Program-made: the position numbers and the translations under genes
Source of the DNA: Marsupella aquatica
Taxonomy: Eukaryota; Marchantiophyta
DNA length: 64,000 nucleotides
NCBI GenBank assembly: GCA_973895155.1
Contig: OZ316893.1
Span: 16,988,001-17,052,000 of the forward strand
Direction: 5' to 3'
Shown: positions 35,944 to 47,499 of the stretch, one piece after another
How positions within the stretch are numbered: the first letter of the stretch is position 1
Layout of the letters: every line of letters begins with the position of its first letter
Notes under the pieces: model-generated
The model's database searches: none
Seen by the model: the letters and a program-made list of their open reading frames with translations, nothing else
What the model was told of the DNA's origin: nothing

Positions 35944-38245
35944 TGTGACGCCGATGACATGGTCCTTATTCTATAATTTGAGTAAGTAGGTTGCTGTATG
36001 CAAGGACTAGCTATTGATATTGCATAACAATTAGCAAGATGGCAAGAATAAGGGCAATCATGGCGTTGAGTAGGGAAATAAAAGCTATGTCACGGGTGGT
36101 CGGCGACCATATCTCTTTCAATACGTCACCAAATCCGGATCTGTAAAGAGCATTGGAAAGATCTGGTCAAGGCGAGTAAAATCGATATAAAACACTAAGG
36201 AAACGGAGGTGTATTAAGAAAGATACGGCCTGATTAGTGTGACAGGTTAACTTGTGGCCGGAATGAGCGGATTCGGTTTCGGGTTAACCTAAGCTGAGGC
36301 TACGGCTTAGCTTATGAGAGCTCGGATTCAGCTTAGCTCAGGTCAGCACGGCTTCAGCTTAGCTCAGGTCAGCACGGCTTCAGCTTAGCTCAGGTTAACA
36401 CGGCTTCAGCTTAGGCTTAACCCGGGTTCGGGTTATATTGAGCCCGGGTTAGACTGAACTTCGGTTAACCTAAGCTCGGGTTCGGGCTCAGCTTAGCCTA
36501 GGTTAGCGGGTAGCGGCCTAACCCGAGACCACGGGTTAGCTCTACTCGGGTTAGATAGGATAACTAGGTTAGCCGAACTCGGGTTAGCTATGTAACTCGG
36601 GTTAGCTATGTAACTCGACAGCAATGAGTACCCTCTCTCGGTTGCGGGGGCATAACTCTCTGTGTATTTGACCAAATCGGCTATAATTGACCTCGTTAGA
36701 AAGAGGCGCTCAAGCCGCTTCCAACGCTGCTATCCACGCAGCAAATGGTTGAATAGAGAAATCGGGAGAGGAGGCGCAAGCTCGTGAAAACCATGGAGGA
36801 GGGCCAAATCCAAAGTACATAGCCAATTCGAGATAGAAATAAAGTTGCGAGTTAGGGTTCAGTAGTTAGAGATAGTGGCGGCTTTGTTAGGGCTGGGAGG
36901 GGGCTCCAGCAGCGTAGTATCCACCGATTTGGGCTCAGTATGAGAGTATATAGAGCAGCCCCGGTAGAGGCAAGGGGGGGACTTCAGTTGTGTGATCTCA
37001 CGTAGACTGAGCAGCAGGGAGGAGCTCTGTGCAAGGAAGGCTGGGCTTGGAAGCTGTGTGCTGGGGAGAGTTGGGTTGTGCTACTACTCAGGGAGTAATC
37101 AGCCACGCTTCACAGCAACAGTTGGCCAGGTTTACAAGCTAGATTGTGACTCTTTCTAGTGGGCAACACAACTGGGTTCTTTTCCCCCGATACAGAGCCT
37201 TGGTGATAGGTGCTGTGTTGGTGATTGTAAACTGTGGGGAAGATTTCAATTCAATTTGTGGTGGGCACATTAGGGAGGCTGAGACACTAATTGAGGGGCA
37301 GCAGGAGGAGCATTTACAGTTCAGTCTGGCAAGGCTACGTGATCCATGGGGAGTCCCGGCCTTTGTCTGGTGGAGAGCACTAAGGGATCTATGGCCAGAG
37401 CGGAGCTTGCAGGGCAAGCGTGAGGCCGGGCCTCATTGCAGTCTGGGATAGATCGCCGTTAGGCCTGGTACCAGCTTTGAAGTCGAGTCAACTGTGCATG
37501 CGTAACTTGACATTCGGAAATGGAGGTGTGAGATATGTATGTGCCACCCAGAATGAAGTGCAGTGAAGGAGGTTGAGTTCAGGATTGAGCTTGCATGGCA
37601 AGCACGTCGCAATCTGGAGTAGACAGCCTTTAGGCCTATTGTTCTGATCAAGTATTCTTCGTGAATTATTGTGCACATCTTTGAATCTAATTGAGTTTTC
37701 CTCTCAGGCCTCATTTTCCCTCATGGATGTGTGTGTGTGTGTGAGGCAATCTGAGTGTATGATGGGACTAGCAGCGCCACTGAGAGGTGTACCGGGTGCA
37801 TTGAAGTGGGTTGGGTGAGGGCTATTAGAGCTTTGATTGTTGAGAGTGGAATGGCAGAGTGGTGGGGCAATGGCTTAGAAGTCCCTAAGCCGGGAATCAG
37901 TCAGGAGTCACTGGTTTATGGGTACATTCTGGCGGCGGAATAGAAATATACCTATGACAGTAAGCATACGTATAGACATATGCGCACCGTAGCACTAGGC
38001 CCGATATGAAGACCCGCTCTCACCAGAACTATCATGAGCACAGGATCTGATTCCCAACCTTGGTTCTTAGGGATTGAGCTTGGGTGATGTGTGACGGAGT
38101 CTTGCTATGATAGTCTGGTGTTAAGGGCATAAACTGGTGTTTACCGGCCTTCACAACATCCCTTCGTGATCCTCAGGTACAAGGAGATGGTTTTGGCACC
38201 CATAGTGACGTTTTTGGTGTTAAAACCCATGTCAATCGCGTGACA
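35944..38245. mobile_element. 2.3-kb insertion inside element B
   Basis: Copy C lacks this block: the sequence TTTTGCTCT-GCCAAGGCC is continuous there. Here it is split by 2302 bp flanked by CTCTC on both sides (35939-35943 and 38246-38250). Ends are TGTGACGCCGATGACATGG and, inverted, TGTCACGCGATTGACATGG (about 15 of 19 the same). It contains TTCTGGCGGCGGAATAG (37926 on), like the A/B/C family, in the opposite direction. No coding region is recognised. A solo LTR of a related family is one reading. Confidence 0.75.
36250..36620. repeat. GC-skewed minisatellite of TTAGC/GGTTA-like units
   Basis: Imperfect short repeats of CTTAGCTCAGGT, CACGGCTTCAG and CTCGGGTTAGC. A 26-bp unit (CAGCACGGCTTCAGCTTAGC plus CTCAGGT) recurs at about 36345-36400. 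A final unit GGGTTAGCTATGTAACTC is repeated at about 36583 and 36599. It lies inside the 2.3-kb insertion. Confidence 0.8.
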
Positions 38246-39261
38246 CTCTCGGCAAGGCCGGTTCCGCGGCTTAGCGGCATGGGACGCTGCTAACTCTCTT
38301 CTACTAACATTTTACACACATATACTGGACAGATACTTTATCCGGTCATGAGATACATAGCCGGCCTATTCTATGCCTTCCCTTGTATTCCTCTCCTTAT
38401 CTTCTTTAGGTATGTTTGGATTCCGCCGCCAAAATGATCCCCAACTGGCTTGGGTTAGCCGCTAAGACCTCTCTCAGCTCGACACATCCAACTCTTACTA
38501 CCTTGCTTACTTCCTTCTCTCTTGGTTGATGTGGACAATCTTCAAACAAGTTAATGCGACACACAAATAGCAAAATGACTCCTTCTGACTGAGTTATACC
38601 ATGCACTTGCCATACAAACAGTACTTCTCATACACAAGATCTGCGAACTAAGCCGTGAGGCCAACTCTATTCATCTCTTAGGCATGAGGAAACATGAATA
38701 TACACAAGGGTCACTGTATAACTAACCGAGAGCTTCTTTTACTACTTGATCCCAGCCCTGCTGGTGCACTAAAAACTTGCTAAAGAAGAAGGCCCTGAAC
38801 TCCTCGCTGCCCAGGTACTTATCCTGGCAGTGGATCTGCCTAATTCCTTGCAGCGTAAGCCTAATCTATCCTAACTGTAATCTACCTATGTACAGCGAGG
38901 CAGGAGCACAAGTGTTTCTCTTACCAGTGGATCCGCAATCCCACTAATCTAAGTGTCAGGGCCGCCTGATCCTAATTCTAAACTTGGAGATTTCAGCCCG
39001 CCCTGCCCGCTCACGCCTCCTACCTCCACGTCCGCCCTTTTTAAAAGGGACGGTGCCCTTACACCGTCATGGCACCGGTGGCTGGCCCTCAATGGACGCC
39101 CCTGATCCTTCCTCGGTGGTCAATGTGGGCCTCCCGTTCTCTGACAGGTTATCCGCTCCTGACCTGGTCAACCCTTTTTTGGCGTGTCTGGGCCCCACCA
39201 CTACCTCGGCCTCAACTTCCTTGGCTTCCACTAACCCGGCTTCGGCCTGCCCGGCTTCTAT

Positions 39262-42200
39262 CTATGGGGGTCCCACCCCTGTGGCTTCTGTTTTCTCCTT
39301 CCCGGGATCGGCTACCTTGCCGTAGTGGTCCTCCTCATAGGCTTGTTCTATGAGTCGGGTTGTCTCGTCCTCCCAAGGTTGCGGTTGATGCCGATCAATG
39401 GTTGGCAACCTTGGGTCGGTGCCTATCATGGCCTCCCCCAACTGGTCTTCTTGGCCTACCTCTTGGACTGCTTCCTTGACGGCCACAACCTCGCATAAGG
39501 CTGGTGCCATGCTCTCTACCTCAGCCACAGTGGCCTGGCAAATGGTGTGGCTCCCTGACCCAGAAGGCTTCCGCTTTTTGTCCTTCCCCACCCAAACAGC
39601 TGGTGCCTTTCCCTTGCCGCTTTCTTCCGGCAAGGGTGAGGGTACCACGGCTTGTCGCTCAATTAGTACCACGCCTTGAGACCCTGTTGCCGCTACCGAG
39701 GGTCCACATGTTGCGGCCAGCTGATTTAGCTCCTCGGATTGCGGCCAGCTGATTTAGCTCCTCAGTTTGGTTGTCCGCCCGCCTCTGCAGATTCTCTATC
39801 TTCTGGTTGGCTTCCTCCAGGTCCACCAGGGCTTTGTCTAAATCCCCACGGGCTTGCTCCAACTCTGCTAGGTTGTCGTCCAACTCCTTTTGTAAGGCCG
39901 CCCTCTCCTCCTGGGTTGCCTTTAGTTCTGCGTTGAGCTCATGGACAACATCAAACTTGATTTTATTCATTTTGTCGTAGGTTTGATCGAGCATGTCATC
40001 CTTCTTCCGCAGTTTGGCTTGAAAGTTGGCCGACGGGTCCTCCAGGTCTCCCTTCAACTTGTCGATGCCCTTGTAGGTCTCATCAAGTTTGGCTTGTTTT
40101 TGATGAATGGCCTTGCGGCATTCTTCGATCTCATCCTTCAGTGCCCGCTCCTTCGTATGGGCCTTGGTCATGGCTCTGTTGCAGGCCGTTATGTGAGCTG
40201 CTTCTGCCTTCTTTAGTTCTTGCTTCCACTTCTCCTTCTCCTTGAGGGCTCCGGCCAAGTCTTCCTGAGTCTGGGCTAGTTGCCCGTGCATGATACTTAT
40301 TTCATGCTTCCTAACTCGTAGCTTGTCTTGGGCCTGCTTGGCCACCCTTAACTCTCCGGCCTTGGCTTCCTTCTCTCTTAGCCGTCGGATGACTTCCTCC
40401 TTCATCCTCTCCAAGGCTAGTGCGTCCGTCAACCGGCTTTTCTCCAACATCTCCTTATGGACAAAAGGCCCTGTCTCCAATTCTGCCCCATAGATATTGA
40501 GGGCGAGTAGCCCGCACATCCTCCCATACTCCAGGGCTCTGGAACGTGCATAGGTGGAGTGGTTAGGAGATGTCGGCATCTCCCAACGTGGCCTTACCGT
40601 CCAAGCCGCCCTTCTTATCTCCTCAACCGTGGGCAAGGGTTCGGCTTGAACCCTTGCCAGTTGCTAAATGTGCTCCGGCCATCCACCGCCTGGCAAGTCC
40701 TTCTCCTTGACCAGGGTTGCTTCCTCCAGGTCCATGAATTGCTGCTGTGACTCTTGATCGGCCTGTTGTCTTCCGTCAAACATTGGTGGAAGTACGTCTG
40801 GTGGGGGAGACTTTGGGCTCTTCTGATGTTGTGGATCCCCACGCACCACTCTGGGAAGTGTGGGGATAAAACGGCCGTAGGTCCGCACTCCTGGTACCAA
40901 GCGATCCGACCTGTAACCCAAGTCCTTGTGGTATTCCTCCTTGTATTCCCCGTCCTCCGGGCGTCCTGGTGCCTGTTGGTCCTCTCTAGGACTAGCCGTA
41001 AACCCGGCCTCCTGCCTAGGATTATACAGGCGTGCGACTTGCTCTTCCGGCTTACGTACCTGACTTCCGCCCTCCTTTTCAGGACTGGGAACCCTGGGTC
41101 CTAGTTCCTCTGAGTCACTAGAGGCTCCTACATACATCCGCACCCCCGGCTCGTGTTCCGGCCTCCTTCTTTCTTTGGCTCCGGTAAAGGGGTTTTCCCT
41201 TGTCATTTTTCTGGTGCCCGTCGTTGTTGCTGCCTCTGGTGCTAGAGCCGCCTTCTCCTTGGTCAGTATATGCAAGAGGCTCTACATGGCCGGTTGTTGC
41301 ATTGGTCCAGCTTCCGGCACTTGTCAGAAGACCTGAGCTATTGTGGGATTGCCTGGCGGGTCGGGCTACTTTGTTGCTGCTCTCGGGTCTGATTCCTCTT
41401 CTGCCGCTCTAGCCTGCAGGGGAAGAATCGGTGCAAAGATTTGACTTTGGGCATACTGGCATAACATTGGCATGTGATAACCAAGCCGGGATACGCTTCC
41501 TTGGCTAATCACAAGTTGTTCCTCCTTTAATATCTTTCTGAGTTGGTTGAGGAGGTACCCATTGTAATCCCGACTTGGGTCTGGCCTCTCTGCCAGGTAA
41601 ACCTGCGCTTTGCCGATCTCCGGCCTCGGCCAGTTACAATGCATCGTTACCCGGAAGAAATCAATCATTTCTCCTATATGCAGGTTGGTGCAGGTGCTCT
41701 TGAGGAAGCCGTTCTTTGTTGACGGTCCGGGGAACGATCTAAACTCCTTGTCCGACAAGTTCTTCCGGGTTTCTACCTTAGCTTTGTTGCCCTTGGGCAA
41801 GCCAAACACTTTGGCAATCACGTTGGAGGTGAGATAGAAGTCCCTCTCGTAGATCTTTGTGGAGCTGGTCTTGTGGTCCCATGATCCCACAAATTCCAGT
41901 AAGTCTGATTCTGGCACCTCCTTCTTCAACCACGATAGTCTTACAAAGCTCTCCAAGCTTGATCCGGCCATGAAGCCCTAGTACTTCTTGGTCTGCATGG
42001 CCATAAAGCATGCATCCTCCTCTCGTGCAAAATGTAGTTGTATCACCAGTGGTAGCATTGCCGCCCATCCCTTCCAGGTGTCATCTCGGGTAGGGATGAC
42101 ATTGACTGGGTTGACTTCTTGTTCCTCGGGTTCCTCCTCCCTTTGCTTCCCCTGTTTGGCTGGCTTCCTTGATACTGCCGACCTCGTCCTCTTGGCCGAT

Positions 42201-42693
42201 GTGTTTTCTTCATTATTGGTCATCTTCCTCTTCATTTCAGCGGCACCTAAAGATTCTCCCAATACTGTTGCTTTCGTCCACGTCGTTGTGCAACCCTTCA
42301 GGTCCCAATGTTTGTCGTTGCAGTTGTTGATGGCTTGCCGGATGCCGACGATTTGGTTGTCTTGAATTAGAAGGTTGTCAAGCTTGTCGCCAGTAGGTAT
42401 CCACAGGAATTCAGCCTTGATGAGTTCTCCTCTTAAGAAGGCCATCTTTTGCAATTCCCACAGTTGAGCAAGTTCTTGTTGCTCGTGGCTGCTCTTTCTG
42501 ATTCTTCTTCTTCGTAAGTCCCAACGTACTCACTTGCCCGTTCGAACAGGCATCCCAAAAAATGTGTTGCTTGATTGACGTTGCTCATTCCCTTCTCAGG
42601 CCGTGCTCGGTAGTTGCTTATGTCCCTCCTGTGTTCTCCTCCATAGCTGACAATCGTTGGCTTTTGCTTGCACTTTGCTTGCTCAAGGTGCAA
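39262..42693 (-). pseudogene. Coding region of element B (unknown protein with coiled coil)
   Basis: Open stretches 42433-42693, 41366-42454 (with one TAG at 41978-41980 where copy C has CAA), 40664-41275, 39659-40636 and 39262-39672 follow the same order as in A and C. Parts: N-terminal segment MSNVNQATHFLGCLFE; a Lys/Arg-rich stretch (KRTRSAVSRK) that could be a nuclear signal; a globular domain with SWDHK, FGLPKGNK, SFPGPSTKNGF and SRDYNGYLL; an acidic linker; a coiled coil of about 250 residues (ALALERMKEEVIRRLREK onward); and a tail with PQPWEDETTRLIEQAYEED. No catalytic motif is recognised. A structural or nucleic-acid-binding role is only a guess. Confidence 0.65.
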
Positions 42694-44947
42694 ATGTGAG
42701 CCATCCTTCCTGGTTTGGCTTGCCTTACCCCCCCCCCGCTCGGTCGATCTGCCCGTTGGTTACCCATAGCCACCGGCACTTAGTTTGCCCTAACCCTAAT
42801 TGTGTTCCCTGCCGTGGCATCCTTACTGCCGGCCTCGGCTCGGGTTCCATAGTCACCCTTAATTGTTTATATTTTCCTTGTTTTTGTTACTATACTAATG
42901 TGTTTTCAAGGTACCCTCCTGGTTTTACCATTTAAACGGCCTAGTGATTCCTGGCTAGGCATCACACTTCTTGTGTAAGACAAGGGGGCACATTGCATGC
43001 TACTGTCCCAACAGGATCAAGAAGGAGTAGGCCTACACAACACACATACAGAATGGTAGTTCTCCACCACCACAGGGAACTATCAATTCACAACCTGCGA
43101 GAGCAGATGGCAAAGGGTTCATCACTGTGACTAATTGATCTACACAGAAAGGAAAGAAAAAGGAAAGCAAACCCAGTTTAAACAACGGAGGAGAAATGAT
43201 CCTTAATTTCCTAGCTGATTCTGGCGTCTGATGGGGGACTTGAGTAAGGAGAGATCGGGAACTGCACTGCTTAGGAAGCAAAACCAAGGAATGAAGGAAA
43301 GGATGCCGACATCCCACTCAAAACTGACACTGATCCAACTCCACACTTGACTTCTATCGGAGAGAAGCAAACCTCCAATCTAGCAGTCAGCATTAACACA
43401 AGAGGGAACGAACCAGAACACCATCACAATAACATTGTGGCAAAGGAGGATGTGGAACCTATGGAGACCACAACAATAAAAAATGCACGCAAAGTTGTGG
43501 CCTCACCAAGCAGGGGATGGGAGAAGGGGCAAACAGGTTTGCCTTTGACCATGGAGATAGCTATTCACAAACCACCCAAGAAAATGAAGAAGAGTCTGCC
43601 AACAGCCGCTACGCCTAGCTCCGCCAACGACAAGAAAATGGCAGAAGTTCTGCCTGAAGAAACTCCATACAATCTTGTGGGGAATACTGAGAATGCAGAT
43701 CCACAGCAAAAGCAGATCCCCAAGACAGCTCCCGGACATGGAATTGCAACCAATAGGAACCAGAGGTCCAAAGGAGACCAAAGCCAACATGGACACGAGG
43801 TGGAGAGCCAAGAGAGAGGAAGTGGAGGGTGCAGCCTTCATCACAATAATCTGCTCTATGATGATGGACAAAATCCCAAAAATTAGCCAATGGAATGTGT
43901 GAGGATTAAACAACCCATTGAAGGTCAAACAGATAGGAAGCTGGATTTGCAAAGGAAAGCTGGAGGATTCCATTTTTACATCTACAGGAATTGAAAGTGC
44001 AAAAGGATAGGGCTCCTTTTCAACTTGGGGTACTCAGTGGAGACAGTGTATTGTACATTGTAGACAGCAATCAGAACAGGAAAGTAGGAGTGGCCATGAT
44101 TATATCTTCTTGCTTTCAAGTAATTAACCAAGGAAGAAAAGGAGACGGTACCTTTGTGTGGGCTAGAATCCAAACGCTGATGGGGGAAGTCAACACTGGG
44201 TCCGCTTATGCACGGATGAAAGGAGAAAGAGGATCGAGCCGTGGAAATGGATGACATAGGAGGAATCTTGATAATCTGACCTACATTGTTTGTGGGGATT
44301 GGAACATGATTGAGAGGTGGGAAGACATTGTGGGGCCCAATGCTCTCATACATGGAACGAAAGCAAGAAAATGGAATAAGTTGGTGGAACACCTTGACTT
44401 AGTCGACAATATCTTTGCGCAGGGGTTAAGATGGGGCCCATGTACACATGACAATCTATGCACGCCAACAGGCTGGACCAATCTAGACTAGATAGATCCT
44501 ACAATAGTAGTAGAAATGTTAGGTGTGATTTTGTCAAAAGCTAGGAACAAGATGGGAAGGAAACACTATCGGATTACATCTTTGTTGTCATCACCTTTGT
44601 CCTTAAGCAAAAGGAGCACACAGGGCCGTCAACATATTTCCAAATGGACGCCTCCTTTATCGATTCTCTTGCAATTGAGCAATCAATGAGAGAAGCTTGG
44701 GAAGAGCAAATGGTGGAGAGCCAAGACCCCCAAGTGAATTGGGACCTTGCCTAGGAGCGGTGAAGAAGCTTCAGTCTACAGAGTGAGAAACAAAAGAGAG
44801 AGGAGCACAGGAATTCCTCACACATTGGCAATAATCTATAGGAGCTTCAGATCTCTCTAGCACCTCACCTAGCGGCGAGCTAGTGCAGAAGCTGCAAAAA
44901 GAAGAAGATAGGACACGACATCAGGCTCTAGAAGAAACCATGGCCCT

Positions 44948-45331
44948 TTATGACCAACCACCCAATGACAAAAATGAACAAGCCCATCTCCACCTCTTAG
45001 CAGTTGGATCCAAGTCAAGGGAGCAAGAGCTAGTGACCCAGATCTTCTCCAAGAAAGCCTTAGTCAATCCACATTGCTCCTCACAAAACCCCCACATGTT
45101 GTGCCAACATAGAGGCAGGTCCTTCCAGTAGTCTCCCTCCCAACACCATCCATCACTAATACTCCTAATGAGTGGTGGACCTAGCCACCCAGCGCCCTCA
45201 TCAATCCCAACACCCATGCCTAAGTGCCCTTGGTGCCAAACGCCTCCACAAAATTCCTTGAACAAGCAACTTGATGCCTCTTGCACCCCCCGACGGTCAC
45301 TCTCATACAAAGCCACACTCCTCTCTAACAC
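44948..45331 (-). other. Unassigned open stretch inside LINE-2
   Basis: A 127-residue minus-strand open frame rich in Trp, Cys and Gly; no family recognised. It directly follows, on the minus strand, the 350-bp segment shared with 53146-53492. The whole block (about 44945-46130) interrupts LINE-2 ORF2. It may be a gene fragment carried by an unknown element. Coding status is doubtful. Confidence 0.3.
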
Positions 45332-45333
45332 AA

Positions 45334-45684
45334 CCGTTGCTCAGCGGTCCTCACTGTCTGCACAAGCAACCAAGTACTCCGGTAAGTAACCAAAGGATGT
45401 AGACATTCCAAGACTAGCATCACAACTCAAGCTCAATAGACATTGGTAAGTAGGTTAGCGAATAGGTCCTCCCTGGCCCGCGTGGCCTTGCCACAAGCCA
45501 CAGCCAACACCCACTATTTGTCCAAAATAGTCCCTCTTTGGGTGTAGCTCGTGCTCCCCAACGTACCTATCTTTCCTTGGTTGACCACCCTACCCTCAGA
45601 ATATGCTCATGGCCCAAATAGTGTAGCTTGTCCCAAAGCTTGTCCTAAAACGCCGGGACCATAATGGCCCCGACTCTAGCAACC
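45334..45684 (-). repeat. 350-bp dispersed segment, copy 1
   Basis: Inverted match of 53146-53492. Shared landmarks are GGTTGCTAGAGTCGGGGCCA at one end and TTGCTTGTGCAG near the other, with scattered differences. The second copy lies just upstream of the EDM2-like exon. The acceptor-like end TGTGCAG suggests intron or 5' untranslated sequence. Confidence 0.85.
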
Positions 45685-47499
45685 AAATCATGGTTTTTGC
45701 GATAATTGACTCCAAAAACTTCAAACGCTTTGAGGTGATTTGCGCAAAGACAAGGAAAGGCTCTTGGTATACCAAGAAGATGCCTTTGAGGCCCTTGTTT
45801 ACATCTTGTGTGAGAACAAGATCAAGTCTTACTCTCTCCAGTTCAAACTGGATATGGCGACTGCTAACTCTCAAGGGTGTTGTGAGGCATCATGCTGCAA
45901 TGATGAAGGAGGCCACGAAAGAATGGAACGTGAAGACCTCAAAGATCACTCCACTTGTAAGTCCCAAATTTGATGATTTTCTGTCAACATGTGTAGAAAT
46001 GTACACTCCGACAGAAAAAAACAAGCGGGAATAGAAAGCAGATTTTGTGGTTTGTACGATGGATCGTGCTCGACTCTTCACTATTTCTCAACTTTGGACC
46101 CCAAGTTGCGTTCTACTCTTCTTGTGGCCTAGTGCACCCCAGAACTTTGGAAACAATATTTCCATCCGCCGAGTGTGAATGATGAACCCGTGAAACAATG
46201 GTGTCATACATGGCACATGACAACAAGCTCACTTTGAGGGCCACATTGGGGGTAATCAAACTGATACCTAAGAATAAGGAGGTCACTAATTTGAGCAACT
46301 AGAGGCCTCTGACAATGCTTACCCTCGTGGAGAAGCTGGTGGAAAAATTCTTGCTAACCGTTTCAAGAGAATTGCGAGTAGACTGGTTGACCCACAACAA
46401 ACCGGCTTTTTAGATGGCAAAAAAATCCTTGATAACTTGATGTCCTTCAAACTAGGACAGGATATGGTGACAATTAACAAACTACCCAGCATTTTCCTTA
46501 AGCTGGATTTTGTAAAGGCATACAATAGAGTGGATCATGTTTTTCTGTGGGACGTCATAAAGGCAATGAACTTTGACAAGAAGGTAATAACACTAACTAG
46601 AGGCCTCGTTGCAAACACATAGTCTAAGGTGCACATCAATGGAAGCTTCACTGATTTTATCAGTCTGGATAGGGGAGTGAGACAGGGTTGCCCCTTGTCA
46701 TCTACCCTCTTTGCCATCGCGACCCAACCATTGATGGAGATGATCAAAGCAAAGCTGGCGGACGGACAACTATAGGGAATAAAACTCCAAGACAACAGCA
46801 GGCTGTGCCACCAGCTGTTTGCTAACAACACTGGAATGTTCCTTGCTGCCACTGAGGGAGAATTTTGTGCGGCTCGTGACACCATCCAGGACTACAAATG
46901 CATTTCGGGAGCACTTCTGAATGTGCATAAATCCAAAATCATTCCACTATTTCTTGAGGAAGGGACATACCCTAGCTGGATGAAGGAAATTGGATGTCAC
47001 ATTGCAGAGGAGGGAGAACTATGGAATACCTGGGCAGCCCGATCGGCTACAAGGTGCCCACATCTCATACTACCCAGTTCCTTCTGGAGAAAATTAAAAA
47101 ACAATTATGTCACTAGACAAATTGCTGTCTGACTCTAGCTGGAAGGGCAATTCTTCTAAAGCACATGTTAAGAGCCATAGCTACGTACCATCTCATGACT
47201 ATGGACATCTAGATTATAGGATACCAAGAACTAGAGAAAGTATGCAGAAGATTCCTGTGGGGTTCGAACCCCAACAAGGGCAACAAGAAAGCTCTGATTG
47301 CTTGGGCTGACATCATGACTAGCAAAGGCAAAGGGGGATTGGGAATTCTTCCCTTTCAGGAGCAAGCAACGACACTCAAGATGAGACACATATCCAAAAT
47401 GATTCAGGGGGAGACCTACGGGTGGGTCAAGATTGCCCAAGAGATCCTCAGCAAAGGGATGAGGAAGGGACCAGGAAAAAAGGGAAAAAAAGGTTGGTC

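Larger units (their letters stand above)
35871..42966 (-). mobile_element. Element B: complete copy of the A/B/C family in LINE-2
   Basis: Ends are TGTGGTGC...GCATCACA with a perfect 5-bp duplication CTTCT (35866-35870 and 42967-42971). Total 7096 bp, of which 2302 bp is a later insertion, so the element itself is about 4.8 kb. On the minus strand, about 270 bp precede the coding region (42693 to 39262). A 0.8-kb stretch follows, then the motif TTTTGGCGGCGGAATCC (38418-38434) and about 260 bp to the end. No direct LTR pair was found. It could be a solo giant LTR carrying a gene, a non-autonomous LTR derivative, or a DNA element with 5-bp duplications. Confidence 0.8.
35022..43886 (+). pseudogene. 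LINE-2 ORF1, split by element B
   Basis: The part before B (35022-35870) has an acidic N-terminal region and a DUF4283-like domain (about 35400-35865; PMLNPAFGYYANQML, then RGCVLCNLNEELLEYID). One stop at 35367 breaks it. After B, the knuckle C-x2-C-x4-H-x4-C is completed at 42972-43010. A Lys/Pro-rich tail (43347-43886) follows in a shifted frame, ending before the endonuclease. Expected role: RNA binding for LINE transposition. Confidence 0.75.
35022..47499 (+). mobile_element. LINE-2: second non-LTR retrotransposon, split by element B
   Basis: LINE-2 segments lie at about 35022-35870 and 42972-47499. Its target duplication with element B (CTTCT) and the CCHC knuckle rebuilt across B (CFLCKTRGHIACYC) prove that the two parts were one element. 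ORF1, endonuclease and reverse transcriptase follow in order. Another insertion of unknown kind lies within about 44945-46130. The 3' end is replaced by element C at 47500. Confidence 0.85.
43884..47499 (+). pseudogene. LINE-2 ORF2 (endonuclease and reverse transcriptase), decayed
   Basis: Endonuclease traces: ISQWNV-GLNNP at 43884 on, LQELK near 43980 and VCGDWNM near 44288. A linker continues to about 44938. Reverse transcriptase resumes near 46240 with GVIKLIPK, then QQTGFLDG-KILDN, LDFVKAYNRVDH (46503 on) and GVRQGCPLSS (46675 on). The catalytic site reads FANN instead of FADD (46818-46829): both Asp codons GAC are AAC. Stops and shifts are frequent. It is inactive both by frame and by catalytic residues. 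Confidence 0.8.

Noticed and set aside
35938-35980. DADDMVLIL-like reading that looks like a LINE reverse transcriptase catalytic site
   Set aside because: It spans the CTCTC duplication and the start of the 2.3-kb insertion. The host sequence there is element B, not a LINE, so the match is chance.
35871-42966. Element B as a CACTA, hAT or Mutator transposon
   Set aside because: Ends are TGTGRTGC, not CACTA; the duplication is 5 bp rather than 3, 8 or 9; no transposase is seen.
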